Origin: an uncultured Pelagibacteraceae bacterium
GTDB lineage: Bacteria > Pseudomonadota > Alphaproteobacteria > Pelagibacterales > Pelagibacteraceae
Direction: 5' to 3'
Assembly (NCBI GenBank): GCA_902540785.1
Contig: CACBOA010000007.1
Coordinates: 1 to 34,112, forward strand
DNA: 34,112 bases
Shown here: one piece after another, positions 22,868-31,046 of the stretch
Numbering within the stretch: the stretch's first letter is position 1
How the letters are laid out: each line of letters starts with the position of its first letter
Notes under the pieces: generated by a model
Told to the model about the DNA's origin: nothing
Databases searched by the model: none
The model's input: the letters and a program-made list of their open reading frames with translations, nothing else
Program-made: the position numbers and the translations under genes

Positions 22868-24652
22868 ATGACAAAAATGACAACAGAGGAAGCTTTTGTA
22901 AAAGTTTTACAAATGCACGGTATTGAACATGCTTTTGGTATAATTGGTTCAGCATTCATGCCTATCTCAGATATTTTTCCTGATGCAGGAATTACCTTTT
23001 GGGATGTTGCTCATGAAACAAATGGTGGACTAATAGCCGATGGTTACACAAGATCTACTGGAAAAATGTCAATGGTAATCGCACAAAACGGACCAGGTAT
23101 TACTGGATTAGTAACCCCGATTAAAACAGCTTATTGGAATCACACACCATTACTATTGGTAACACCTCAGGCTGCAAACAAAACAATGGGTCAAGGGGGT
23201 TTCCAAGAAGTAGAGCAAATGAATTTGTTCAAAGATATGGTTTGTTACCAAGAGGAAGTTAGAGATCCATCTAGAATGGCAGAAGTTTTAAATAGAGTAA
23301 TAGAAAAGGCAATCAGAGGTTCAGCACCTGCGCAAATTAATGTTCCAAGAGATTATTGGACTCAAGTGATTGATATTGAGTTACCGCCAATCGTCAGATT
23401 AGAAAGACAAGGTGGTGGGGCAGAAGCAATTGATAAAGCTGCAAAACTTTTATCAAATGCAAAATTTCCTGTGATTTTATCTGGTGCTGGAGTTGTTATC
23501 GGTGATGCAATTAATGAGACTAAAAAACTTGCAGAAAAATTAGACTCACCTGTTTGTTCAGGTTATCAGCACAATGATAGTTTTCCAGGAAGTCATCCTT
23601 TAGCAGTAGGTCCTTTAGGATATAATGGATCAAAAGCAGCTATGGAATTAATTTCTAAAGCTGATGTAGTTTTGGCACTAGGCACAAGATTAAATCCTTT
23701 CTCAACATTACCTGGATATGGAATTGATTACTGGCCAAAAAATGCAAGTATTATTCAAGTAGATATTAATCCTGATAGAATTGGTTTGACTAAAAAAGTA
23801 ACAGTTGGGATAAGTGGTGACGCAAAATTAGTTGCTCAGCAAATAATTGATAAATTATCTTCAACTGCAGGAGATACTGATAGACAAAAAAGAAAAGATT
23901 TAATTCATCAGACAAAATCTGCGTGGTTACAAAAATTAGCAAGTTTAGATCATGAGGATGATGATGAGGGAACAGTTTGGAACAAAGAAGCGAGAGAAAG
24001 AGATAAAGACAGAATGTCACCAAGACAAGCTTGGCGAGCAATACAATCTGGGATGCCAGAGGATGTAATTATATCTAGTGATATAGGTAATAACTGTGCA
24101 ATTGGAAATGCTTATCCAACTTTTGAAAAACCAAGAAAATATTTAGCTCCAGGTTTATTTGGACCTTGCGGTTATGGTTTCCCATCAATTTTGGGTGCAA
24201 AGATTGGATGCCCAGATACACCTGTAATTGGTTTTGCAGGGGATGGAGCATTTGGAATTAGTATGAATGAGATGAGCTCGTGTGCAAGAGAAGAGTGGCC
24301 GGCAATTACAATGGTCATCTTTAGAAATTATCAATGGGGTGCAGAAAAAAGAAATACTACTTTATGGTTTGATAATAACTTTGTTGGAACAGAACTAGAT
24401 CCAGAATTAAGCTTTGCAAAAGTTGCAGATGCTTGTGGTCTAAAGGGAGTGACTGTTAGAACAATGGAAGAAACAACAGAGGCCATCAAAAAATCATGTG
24501 AAGATCAAAAAAAAGGTATTACCACATTTATAGAGGTAATATTGAATCAAGAATTGGGTGAGCCTTTTAGAAGAGATGCAATGAAAAAACCTGTGAGAGT
24601 GGCTGGAATAAATAAAAAAGATATGAGGCCACAAAAATCTCTAAATGGATGA
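22868..24652 (+). CDS. xsc: Sulfoacetaldehyde acetyltransferase Xsc
   Basis: A thiamine-diphosphate enzyme of 594 residues that converts sulfoacetaldehyde plus phosphate into acetyl phosphate and sulfite, the desulfonation step for taurine, isethionate and related sulfonates. The N-terminal half has TTEEAFVKVLQMHGIEHAFGIIGSAFMPISDIFPDAGI and FWDVAHETNGGLIADGYTRSTGKMS, close to characterised Xsc proteins, including the active-site Glu in HET. The ThDP motif GDGAFGISMNEMSS...N begins near residue 458 and runs to FRNYQWG. The fit in length and these blocks is better to Xsc than to acetolactate synthase. Ribosome site TAGGAAAGG. It overlaps the next gene by 8 bases, so the downstream carbamoyltransferase module is probably co-translated. 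Confidence 0.95.
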   Translation: MTKMTTEEAFVKVLQMHGIEHAFGIIGSAFMPISDIFPDAGITFWDVAHETNGGLIADGYTRSTGKMSMVIAQNGPGITGLVTPIKTAYWNHTPLLLVTPQAANKTMGQGGFQEVEQMNLFKDMVCYQEEVRDPSRMAEVLNRVIEKAIRGSAPAQINVPRDYWTQVIDIELPPIVRLERQGGGAEAIDKAAKLLSNAKFPVILSGAGVVIGDAINETKKLAEKLDSPVCSGYQHNDSFPGSHPLAVGPLGYNGSKAAMELISKADVVLALGTRLNPFSTLPGYGIDYWPKNASIIQVDINPDRIGLTKKVTVGISGDAKLVAQQIIDKLSSTAGDTDRQKRKDLIHQTKSAWLQKLASLDHEDDDEGTVWNKEARERDKDRMSPRQAWRAIQSGMPEDVIISSDIGNNCAIGNAYPTFEKPRKYLAPGLFGPCGYGFPSILGAKIGCPDTPVIGFAGDGAFGISMNEMSSCAREEWPAITMVIFRNYQWGAEKRNTTLWFDNNFVGTELDPELSFAKVADACGLKGVTVRTMEETTEAIKKSCEDQKKGITTFIEVILNQELGEPFRRDAMKKPVRVAGINKKDMRPQKSLNG

Positions 24653-25028
24653 AATTAAGATAAGTTCTAATAGAAGCTTTGGTATAGTATTTTTTATTGT
24701 TTTTTTATTAATAGCACTTTATCCACTTTTAAAAGATAATGATTTAAGAATTTGGTCATTAGTTATCTCATTTATTTTTCTTATTCTTGGTTTGATAAAC
24801 TCAAAGATACTTACACCCTTAAATAGATTATGGTTTAAATTTGGATTACTACTTGGAAAATTTATATCACCTTTAATAATGGGAATTATATTTTTCATAG
24901 TTGTAACACCTATTGGAATTATTATGCGGTTACTTAAGAAAGATTTATTAAATTTAAAATATAATAAAAAAGAAACTTATTGGATCGACAAATCAGGCCC
25001 AAAAAGTAAAATGAAAAATCAATTTTAG
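24645..25028 (+). CDS. SxtJ-family membrane protein
   Basis: A 127-residue membrane protein with three to four hydrophobic stretches. It fits the SxtJ family, small membrane proteins named from the cyanobacterial saxitoxin cluster and often found beside carbamoyltransferases. Visible family parts: ISSNRSFGIVFFIVFLLIALYPLL, then TPLNRLWFKFGLLLGKFISPLIMGIIFFIVVTPIGIIMRLLKKD, with the conserved SPxxMG and TPIGxxMR, and the ending TYWIDKSG. The biochemical role of SxtJ proteins is not established; a membrane scaffold for the carbamoyltransferase is a reasonable guess. Its start lies inside the end of xsc (8-base overlap) and the next gene starts 1 base after its stop. Confidence 0.8.
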   Translation: MDEIKISSNRSFGIVFFIVFLLIALYPLLKDNDLRIWSLVISFIFLILGLINSKILTPLNRLWFKFGLLLGKFISPLIMGIIFFIVVTPIGIIMRLLKKDLLNLKYNKKETYWIDKSGPKSKMKNQF

Positions 25029-25029
25029 T

Positions 25030-25179
25030 ATGAGTTTTATAAAAGAATTTTGGGAGTTTCTAAAGGTAAGAAAAAAATATTGGCTTTTACCAATTATAAT
25101 AGTACTTGTTTTATTTGGTGGATTAATTGTTCTAACCCAAGGTTCTGCAGTAGCTCCATTTATTTATACAATTTTTTAA
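25030..25179 (+). CDS. SxtK-like / DUF5989 small membrane peptide
   Basis: A 49-residue peptide that is easy to miss. It opens with an amphipathic FIKEFWEFLKVRKKYWLLP, followed by one hydrophobic helix (residues 20-35) and a short tail with GSAVAPFIYTIF at the C-terminus. This is the pattern of DUF5989 proteins (related to SxtK), which occur with SxtJ and carbamoyltransferase genes. The KYWLLP motif before the helix and the APFIY ending are characteristic. It lies 1 base behind the SxtJ-like stop and 1 base before the carbamoyltransferase GTG. Function unknown; the conserved linkage suggests a subunit of a membrane-associated carbamoylation complex. Confidence 0.8.
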   Translation: MSFIKEFWEFLKVRKKYWLLPIIIVLVLFGGLIVLTQGSAVAPFIYTIF

Positions 25180-25180
25180 A

Positions 25181-27016
25181 GTGACTTCAATTTTAGGTAT
25201 TTCTGCATTTTATCACGATAGTGCAGCCTGTTTATTAAAAGATGGAAAGATAATTGCAGCAGCGCAAGAGGAAAGATTTTCAAGAAAAAAACATGATCCA
25301 AGATACCCACATCAAGCTATTGAATTTGTTTTAAAATTTTCAAACATAAAATTGAGCGAAATTGATCAAATTGTTTTTTTTGAGAAACCTTTTTTAAAAT
25401 TTGAGAGATTATTAGAAACTTATGTTGCCTTTGCACCAAGAGGATTTGTTTCATTTGCAAAAGCGATGCCATTATGGATTAAAGAGAAACTTTTTCAGAA
25501 AAATCTTTTATTCAATAAGCTAAAAGAACATGATGAAAATTTTAAATCTGATGAAAATATTTTTTTTTCAGACCATCATTTAAGTCATGCAGCTAGTGCC
25601 TTTTTTCCATCACCTTTTGAAGAAGCAGTCGTATTAACTGCTGATGGTGTTGGCGAATGGGCAACGACCACGGTTGCTGTTGGAAAAAAAAATGATTTAG
25701 AGATAAAAAAGGAAATTCATTTTCCACATTCACTAGGGCTTTTATATTCTGCTTTTACTTACTACACAGGTTTTAAAGTAAATAGTGGAGAGTACAAACT
25801 TATGGGTTTAGCACCTTATGGAAACCCAATTTATGAAGATAAGGTAAAAAAATTAGTTGATATAAAAGATGATGGAACCTTCAGACTAGATCAAAAATAT
25901 TTTAATTATGCGACTGGTCTTACTATGACTAACGAAAAGTTTCATAATTTATTTGGACAAAAACCCCGTGATCCAAAAAATGAAAAGATTACTCAATTTC
26001 ATATGGATATTGCAGCATCAATTCAGAAAGTAACAGAAGAAATAATGATCAAATTAGCAAAAGCTATTCGTCAAGAATATAACATCAATAGTTTATGTTT
26101 AGCTGGTGGTGTTGCTTTAAATTGTGTCGCTAACGGAAAAATTCTTCAGGAAAAGATTTTTGATAATATTTGGATCCAACCTGCAGCAGGGGATGCTGGA
26201 GGATCTTTAGGTGCAGCTTTAGCTCTTTGGCATATTGAACAAAAAAAAGAGAGAGTAGTTAATTCAAATGATGACATGAAAGGTTCATATTTAGGAACCG
26301 AATTCAATCAAGAGGAAATTGAAAAAGAACTAAAGTCAGTAGGGGCGAATTTTGAGACAATAGAATATGAAGATTTAATAAGTAAGACAGCGGAGTTTTT
26401 ATCAAATGAAAAAGCAATAGGTTGGTTTCAAGGCAGAATGGAGTTTGGACCAAGAGCTTTAGGTGCGAGATCAATTTTAGGTGATCCAAGATCAGATAAA
26501 ATGCAAAAAAACCTTAATTTAAAAGTTAAATATCGAGAAAGTTTTAGACCTTTTGCTCCATCAATTTTAAGAGAAGATCTATCTGACTGGTTTAATATAA
26601 ATGTAGATAGTCCTTATATGTTGTTAGTAGCTGATGTAAAATCTAATAAAAAAATTGAAATGAACGAAGAACAAAAGAAACTTTTTGGTATAGATAAATT
26701 AAACATCAAAAGATCTGAAATACCAGCGGTAACACATGTTGATTACTCTGCGAGAATACAAACTGTAACTAAAGAAACTAATAAACCTTATTACGATTTA
26801 ATCTCAAAATTTAAAGAAAAAACTGGTTGCCCGGTAATAGTTAACACATCATTTAATGTGAGAGGAGAGCCTATAGTTAATTCTCCAACAGACGCCTTTA
26901 ATTGTTTTATGGGAACAGAGTTGGATTATTTAGTCATAGGAAATTGTATTTTAGAAAAATCAAAACAAGATCTAAATCTTAAAAAAGATTATACTAAGGA
27001 ATTTGAACTAGATTGA
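25181..27016 (+). CDS. O-carbamoyltransferase (TobZ/NodU/SxtI family)
   Basis: A 611-residue carbamoyltransferase that would use carbamoyl phosphate and ATP, through carbamoyl-adenylate, to carbamoylate a hydroxyl of an unknown acceptor (sugar or lipid). The Kae1-like N-terminal domain carries ISAFYHDSAACLLKDGKIIAAAQEERFSR, the HHLSHAASAFFPSPF iron-site motif, LTADGVGEWATT and LAGGVALNCVANGKI. The C-terminal YrdC-like/transferase part has WFQGRMEFGPRALGARSILGDPR, RESFRPFAPSIL and VIVNTSFNVRGEPIV. The length fits. I chose GTG at 25181, 1 base after the SxtK-like stop. The acceptor is unknown; in other bacteria such genes act on antibiotics, Nod factors, saxitoxin or surface glycans. It is the last gene of the xsc-led unit. 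Confidence 0.9.
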   Translation: MTSILGISAFYHDSAACLLKDGKIIAAAQEERFSRKKHDPRYPHQAIEFVLKFSNIKLSEIDQIVFFEKPFLKFERLLETYVAFAPRGFVSFAKAMPLWIKEKLFQKNLLFNKLKEHDENFKSDENIFFSDHHLSHAASAFFPSPFEEAVVLTADGVGEWATTTVAVGKKNDLEIKKEIHFPHSLGLLYSAFTYYTGFKVNSGEYKLMGLAPYGNPIYEDKVKKLVDIKDDGTFRLDQKYFNYATGLTMTNEKFHNLFGQKPRDPKNEKITQFHMDIAASIQKVTEEIMIKLAKAIRQEYNINSLCLAGGVALNCVANGKILQEKIFDNIWIQPAAGDAGGSLGAALALWHIEQKKERVVNSNDDMKGSYLGTEFNQEEIEKELKSVGANFETIEYEDLISKTAEFLSNEKAIGWFQGRMEFGPRALGARSILGDPRSDKMQKNLNLKVKYRESFRPFAPSILREDLSDWFNINVDSPYMLLVADVKSNKKIEMNEEQKKLFGIDKLNIKRSEIPAVTHVDYSARIQTVTKETNKPYYDLISKFKEKTGCPVIVNTSFNVRGEPIVNSPTDAFNCFMGTELDYLVIGNCILEKSKQDLNLKKDYTKEFELD

Positions 27017-27018
27017 TT

Positions 27019-27048
27019 GGTAGGGGCATCCTGTTGCCAGGTGCACCT
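27019..27048. other. GC-rich structured islet between convergent genes
   Basis: A 30-base GC-rich stretch in otherwise AT-rich DNA, 2 bases after the carbamoyltransferase stop. It contains a small hairpin GGCA (27025-27028) with TGCC (27035-27038) and, directly adjoining, the perfect 10-base palindrome AGGTGCACCT (27039-27048). It has no T-tract. It could be a shared terminator or RNA 3' structure for both converging transcripts, or a protein site. Confidence 0.4.
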
Positions 27049-27049
27049 A

Positions 27050-27166
27050 TTAATGCATATCTGGCCAATTTTTATCATTGAATCTATCAATCTCCTTTTT
27101 ACTGAAAGGTCTAAATAATACCCAACCAATAACAATTACTAAAGTTAATAGGATTAATGTTTGCAT
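27050..27166 (-). CDS. 38-aa membrane peptide
   Basis: A 39-codon ORF starting 3 bases after the M23 peptidase stop, so part of that transcript. The product has an N-terminal hydrophobic helix (residues 2-18, ending IGWVLF) followed by a conserved-looking charged tail: RPFSKKEIDRFN and then WPDMH at the end. The tail is not a random Lys run, with Trp, Asp, Pro and His, which supports a true gene. N-terminus out and tail in the cytoplasm is likely. I do not recognise the family. Confidence 0.6.
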   Translation of the reverse strand: MQTLILLTLVIVIGWVLFRPFSKKEIDRFNDKNWPDMH

Positions 27167-27169
27167 AAT

Positions 27170-27973
27170 TTAATTTATTACAGACATGGGATCGAGTCTA
27201 GTCTGAAACCAATTTACTCTAAAATCTAAATGTGGGCCTGTGGATCTTCCAGTTGATCCAACTGTTCCAATAATATCTCCTTGATTTATTTTATCACCTA
27301 CTGAAACCATTACACTTTCAAGATGAGAATATATTGTTGAAATACCATGCCCATGATCCATAATTATAGTCCCACCAGTATAATACAGATCATCCTCTGC
27401 CATTGTTACTGTCCCAGAGCCTGATGATTTAATCATAGTTCCTTTTTTAGCTGCAATATCAATTCCATAGTGTGGCCATTTAGGTTTACCATTTAAAATT
27501 CTTTGACTTCCATAAACTCCACTTATAATTCCTTTAACTGGCATAATGAATTGATTTTTAAAAAAAGGTAAATCGGAATTAATTGCTCTTGCTTTTCCTA
27601 TCTTATTATTTTCTTCTTTAATTCTTTTGTAAACCGACTCTGGTGGGGTGACCTTGCTTTCCTCTAGTCCATCTATTCTTTGGATATTATATTTTCTTTT
27701 TAAAACTTTCTTTACTATTTTCTCTTTTTTACCATCTTGAATTTTTGTTATAGTTAGATCAAATTTTCTATCTCTATCTATACCAAAAGCAAAAAAACCA
27801 TCCTTAGATACTTTAACTTCTTTTTTATCAATAATAATTTTTGCTGAAGGTTTAGTAATACCAACAATAAAATGACCCTGTAAAAATTTTCCTTTAAATT
27901 CAATAGCGTGTGAGTGAGTAGGGATGAGAAAGATTATAAAGAAAAATAATCTAAATATTATTTTGCTGTCCAT
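27170..27973 (-). CDS. M23 family peptidase (LytM domain)
   Basis: A periplasmic zinc endopeptidase or endopeptidase-like protein acting on peptidoglycan, 267 residues. A signal peptide covers residues 1-23 (cleavage after THSHA). An N-terminal beta-rich part follows (to about 120), then the LytM domain at about 140-267. The zinc ligands are visible: HYGIDIAAKKGT (His and Asp of HxxxD), YSHL with the upstream HGHGIS, and HLDFRVNW (final His). VGDKINQGDIIGTVGSTGRSTGPH is the family signature. With all ligands present it is likely active, not a degenerate EnvC/NlpD activator. The start lies 16 bases inside the SDR gene. Confidence 0.88.
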   Translation of the reverse strand: MDSKIIFRLFFFIIFLIPTHSHAIEFKGKFLQGHFIVGITKPSAKIIIDKKEVKVSKDGFFAFGIDRDRKFDLTITKIQDGKKEKIVKKVLKRKYNIQRIDGLEESKVTPPESVYKRIKEENNKIGKARAINSDLPFFKNQFIMPVKGIISGVYGSQRILNGKPKWPHYGIDIAAKKGTMIKSSGSGTVTMAEDDLYYTGGTIIMDHGHGISTIYSHLESVMVSVGDKINQGDIIGTVGSTGRSTGPHLDFRVNWFQTRLDPMSVIN

Positions 27974-28725
27974 CCACCATCAACCAATAATGAAGTTCCT
28001 GTAATCATTGAAGCTGCATCAGAAGCTAGAAATACTACAGCTGAAGCTACCTCAGATAGTTCTGCAAATCTTCCTAAGGGAATATTGTTCAGCATATCTC
28101 TTTTAAATTTTTTATCTTTCAAAAACTTTTTAGTCATGGGAGTTACAACAAAGGTTGGGCAAACAGTGTTAACTCTAATGTTATATTTTGCTAAATCTAT
28201 AGACATTCCTTTCGTCAAACCCTCTAAACCAAATTTATTCATATTATAGACACTTCTTATAGGCCCGCCTACATGCCCCATTTGCGATGACATATTTACA
28301 ATAGATCCTCCTAATTTTTTTCTATTTTTTGATTTTATCATTTTTAACGCGCAAAGATGTGCCAAGTTAAAACTCGCTATTGTATTAATCTTAACCATAT
28401 ATTCCATATCGTCCTTTTTAACTTTGGTAAAATGAGCTGGTCTATTGTTTCCTGCGTTATTAATTAAGATATCTATCCTTGGCTGTTTATTGATAATTTT
28501 TTTAACCTCATCGTAATTTGTAATATCACAAACATAAGATTTACATTTTGATTTAAATTTTTTTATTTTCTTGGAAACTTCATTTAAATCTTTACCAGTT
28601 CTACTTATAATGATTAAATTTGCTCCAGCTTCAGCTAAAGCTATAGCACATGCTCTACCAATTCCTTTACCTGCACCAGTTACAACTGCGGTTTTGTTTT
28701 TAAAGTTATAATTTTTTAGGAACAT
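27958..28725 (-). CDS. SDR family oxidoreductase
   Basis: A classical short-chain dehydrogenase/reductase of 255 residues. The cofactor motif TGAGKGIGRACAIALAEAGANLIIISRT lies at residues 16-43; the Arg after the second strand hints at NADP(H). NNAG occurs near 90. The catalytic residues are Ser in NMSSQMGHVGG and Tyr-Lys in YNMNK (YxxxK). The C-terminal IRVNTVCPTFVVTPM and SDAASMITGTSLLVDGGW are typical. The substrate is unknown, possibly a product of the GMC oxidoreductase in the same operon. The start overlaps the terC stop by 1 base (TAATG) and the end overlaps the M23 gene by 16 bases. Confidence 0.88.
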   Translation of the reverse strand: MFLKNYNFKNKTAVVTGAGKGIGRACAIALAEAGANLIIISRTGKDLNEVSKKIKKFKSKCKSYVCDITNYDEVKKIINKQPRIDILINNAGNNRPAHFTKVKKDDMEYMVKINTIASFNLAHLCALKMIKSKNRKKLGGSIVNMSSQMGHVGGPIRSVYNMNKFGLEGLTKGMSIDLAKYNIRVNTVCPTFVVTPMTKKFLKDKKFKRDMLNNIPLGRFAELSEVASAVVFLASDAASMITGTSLLVDGGWTAK

Positions 28726-29318
28726 TATAAAAATAATATTTTAATATCAGTGTAAATCAACTCAATAGCAACAATTAGTATAGCTATTAAGCCAGCCCAA
28801 GCTATCCATTTATACTTTTTAATCCAATTAGATATTAATGTTGCAGCTGTTGCCATTAAAACAATGGATAAAACCAGCCCAAAAACTAATAGATGGTAAT
28901 GATCTCCAGCTGCACCAGCAACCCCCAAAACATTATCTAAACTCATTGTGAAATCAGCTAACAAAATTGTCCAAATTGCTTTTACGAAACTTGAATTATC
29001 TACTTTAATGTCACTATCGTGACTTGAACCTTTCACCACATCCACGTAAAGTTTATAAACAATATAAAGCAAAAGTAACCCACCAATTAATCTCAACCCT
29101 GTTATCTGTAACAAATAAGCTGTCAATAATGTTAAGATTATTCTTAGAACAACTGCGCCACCTATACCCCAAAAAATAATTTTCTTTCTTTGCTCTAAAG
29201 GAAATTTTGAGGCAACCATTCCGATAATAATTGCATTATCTCCTGCCAGCACAAGGTCTATTAAGATTATTTGTGTTAAGATAGTAATTTGTTCTGGTGT
29301 AACAAAATCAGCGAACAT
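28725..29318 (-). CDS. TerC family integral membrane protein
   Basis: A 197-residue membrane protein of the TerC/YjbE family with about seven helices. Members export manganese or other divalent metals, and are linked to metal loading of exported enzymes. The two acidic membrane motifs are present: IDLVLAGDNAIIIGMVASKFP (residues 21-41) and LLADFTMSLDNVLGVAGAA (about 118-136), whose Asp and Asn probably bind the metal. A short cytosolic loop (SSHDSDIKVDNSS) separates the halves. Both ends overlap neighbours by 1 base (TAATG), so it is tightly coupled with the GMC gene upstream and the SDR downstream. The metal is inferred from family knowledge. Confidence 0.87.
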   Translation of the reverse strand: MFADFVTPEQITILTQIILIDLVLAGDNAIIIGMVASKFPLEQRKKIIFWGIGGAVVLRIILTLLTAYLLQITGLRLIGGLLLLYIVYKLYVDVVKGSSHDSDIKVDNSSFVKAIWTILLADFTMSLDNVLGVAGAAGDHYHLLVFGLVLSIVLMATAATLISNWIKKYKWIAWAGLIAILIVAIELIYTDIKILFL

Positions 29319-30913
29319 TAACTTCTAAGTATCATATCAGCACCTTTTTCCGCAATCATTATTGTCGGTGCATTAGTATTACCGGAAGTTATATTGGGCA
29401 TTATAGATGCATCGATAACTCTTAAATTATTTAAACCTTTTACCTTAAGCTTTTCATCAACTACCGCCATATCGTCTTGTCCCATTTTGCAAGTACCAAC
29501 AGGATGAAAAATGGTTTGAGCATAATCTGCACCAGCTTTTACCAGCTCTTCATCATCATTGATATTTATTCCTGGTCTATATTCTTCAGGGTTATATTTT
29601 TTAAAAGTTTCAGACTCCATTACAATTTTCCTCGTAAGCTTTAATCCCTTTGCAGCAATCATTCGATCATGTTCTGTTGATAGATAATTAAGTTTTACTT
29701 TTGCATAAATTCTAGAGTCTTTGTTGGTAATATTTACGTGACCTCTACTAGTCGGTCTAATGTTTGATACAGTCGGAGTAAACGCATGGAAATCATGGTT
29801 CTTTGTAGCACCTAAAGTATCCATACTCATTGGTTGAACATGCCATTGAAGATCTGGTAACTCTAAAGAGGGATCACTTTTAGCAAACATACACATTTGA
29901 CTAGCACCCATTGTCATGGGTCCACTTCTATTGAAAACATACTCAAGCCCAATCATTAATTTACCGAACAAACTATTTATTTTTTTATTTAACGACTTGA
30001 GCCCATGAATTTTATAAATTGGTCTAAACATTAGGTGATCTTGTAGATTTTCTCCTACTCCTTTTAGATCATGAACTATATCTATACCTAAATTTTTTAG
30101 CTTATCAGAATTACCTATCCCAGAGGTTTGTAAAATTTGTGGAGAACCAATAGATCCAGATGATAGGATAACCTCTTTATTTACTATAACTTTTTTAAGT
30201 TCGTCCTCTTGCCAATATTCAACACTTTTTGTTGTTTTATTTTCAAAGTTAATTTTTTTTACATGAGCTTTGGTAACGATTTTTAAATTTGTTCTATGTT
30301 TTATCGGATTTAAATATCCAACTGCAGTGCTACATCTAAAACCATCTTTTTCAGTAACTTGGAAATATCCACAACCATGATTATTACCAGTATTAAAATC
30401 TTTGGTTTTAGGTATACCAAATTCTTCTGCAGCATTTTGAAACTCATTTAGTAATGGTAATTGTATTCTTTGGTCAGACACAGATAAAGGACCACCAACT
30501 CCATGAAAATCATCTTTTCCACGCTCTTGATTTTCTGCTTTGATGAAATATGGAAGAACATCGTCCCAACCCCAACCAGTATTACCTAATTGACGCCAAG
30601 TATCATAATCTCTACTTTGGCCTCTAATATATAACAAACCATTAATTGCTGAACTTCCACCTAAAGTCTTTCCTCTTGGATACCGAATGGAGCGATTATT
30701 CATTGTTTCGTCTGGTTCAGTTTTGTAACACCAATCAACAGAGGGGTTGTGCATAGTTTTAAAATATCCAACAGGAATGTGTATCCAGGGATAATTATCT
30801 TTTCCTCCTGCCTCAATTAATAAAACTTTATTTTGTGAATTTTCAGAAAGTCTATTTGCGAGAACGCATCCAGCAGATCCAGCACCAATAATTATAAAAT
30901 CAAAATTTTCCAT
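29318..30913 (-). CDS. GMC family FAD-dependent oxidoreductase (choline/alcohol dehydrogenase-like)
   Basis: A 531-residue flavoprotein of the glucose-methanol-choline family. The FAD motif FIIIGAGSAGCVLANRLSE is at residues 6-24, followed by RYPRGKTLGGSSAINGLLYIRGQSRDYDTW (GMC signature 1), SSGSIGSPQILQTSGIG (signature 2) and the C-terminal TIFHPVGTCKMGQ with the catalytic His plus a second Asn in GNTNAPTIMIAEKGADM. It looks like BetA or a PQQ-independent alcohol dehydrogenase; members in SAR11-like bacteria may act on choline, alcohols or glycol compounds. No betaine-aldehyde dehydrogenase is nearby, so choline is not assured. First gene of a five-gene minus-strand unit and divergent from the TRAP operon over 133 bases. 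Confidence 0.88.
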   Translation of the reverse strand: MENFDFIIIGAGSAGCVLANRLSENSQNKVLLIEAGGKDNYPWIHIPVGYFKTMHNPSVDWCYKTEPDETMNNRSIRYPRGKTLGGSSAINGLLYIRGQSRDYDTWRQLGNTGWGWDDVLPYFIKAENQERGKDDFHGVGGPLSVSDQRIQLPLLNEFQNAAEEFGIPKTKDFNTGNNHGCGYFQVTEKDGFRCSTAVGYLNPIKHRTNLKIVTKAHVKKINFENKTTKSVEYWQEDELKKVIVNKEVILSSGSIGSPQILQTSGIGNSDKLKNLGIDIVHDLKGVGENLQDHLMFRPIYKIHGLKSLNKKINSLFGKLMIGLEYVFNRSGPMTMGASQMCMFAKSDPSLELPDLQWHVQPMSMDTLGATKNHDFHAFTPTVSNIRPTSRGHVNITNKDSRIYAKVKLNYLSTEHDRMIAAKGLKLTRKIVMESETFKKYNPEEYRPGININDDEELVKAGADYAQTIFHPVGTCKMGQDDMAVVDEKLKVKGLNNLRVIDASIMPNITSGNTNAPTIMIAEKGADMILRS

Positions 30914-31046
30914 CTCTAGTTGAATTAATTTTTTACTTAACTTAATTAATCATCTTTACACTCATATCAATCGATTGTCACTTGTATCAGGTTTGTTTTT
31001 CTGATTGAATTGATTACGTTAAATTTAACTAACAAGAGGAAATATA

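Noticed and set aside
22868-24652. Acetolactate synthase large subunit
   Set aside because: Length, the GIIGSAFMPISDIFP opening and the desulfonation neighbours fit Xsc; there is no ilvN-like small subunit next to it.
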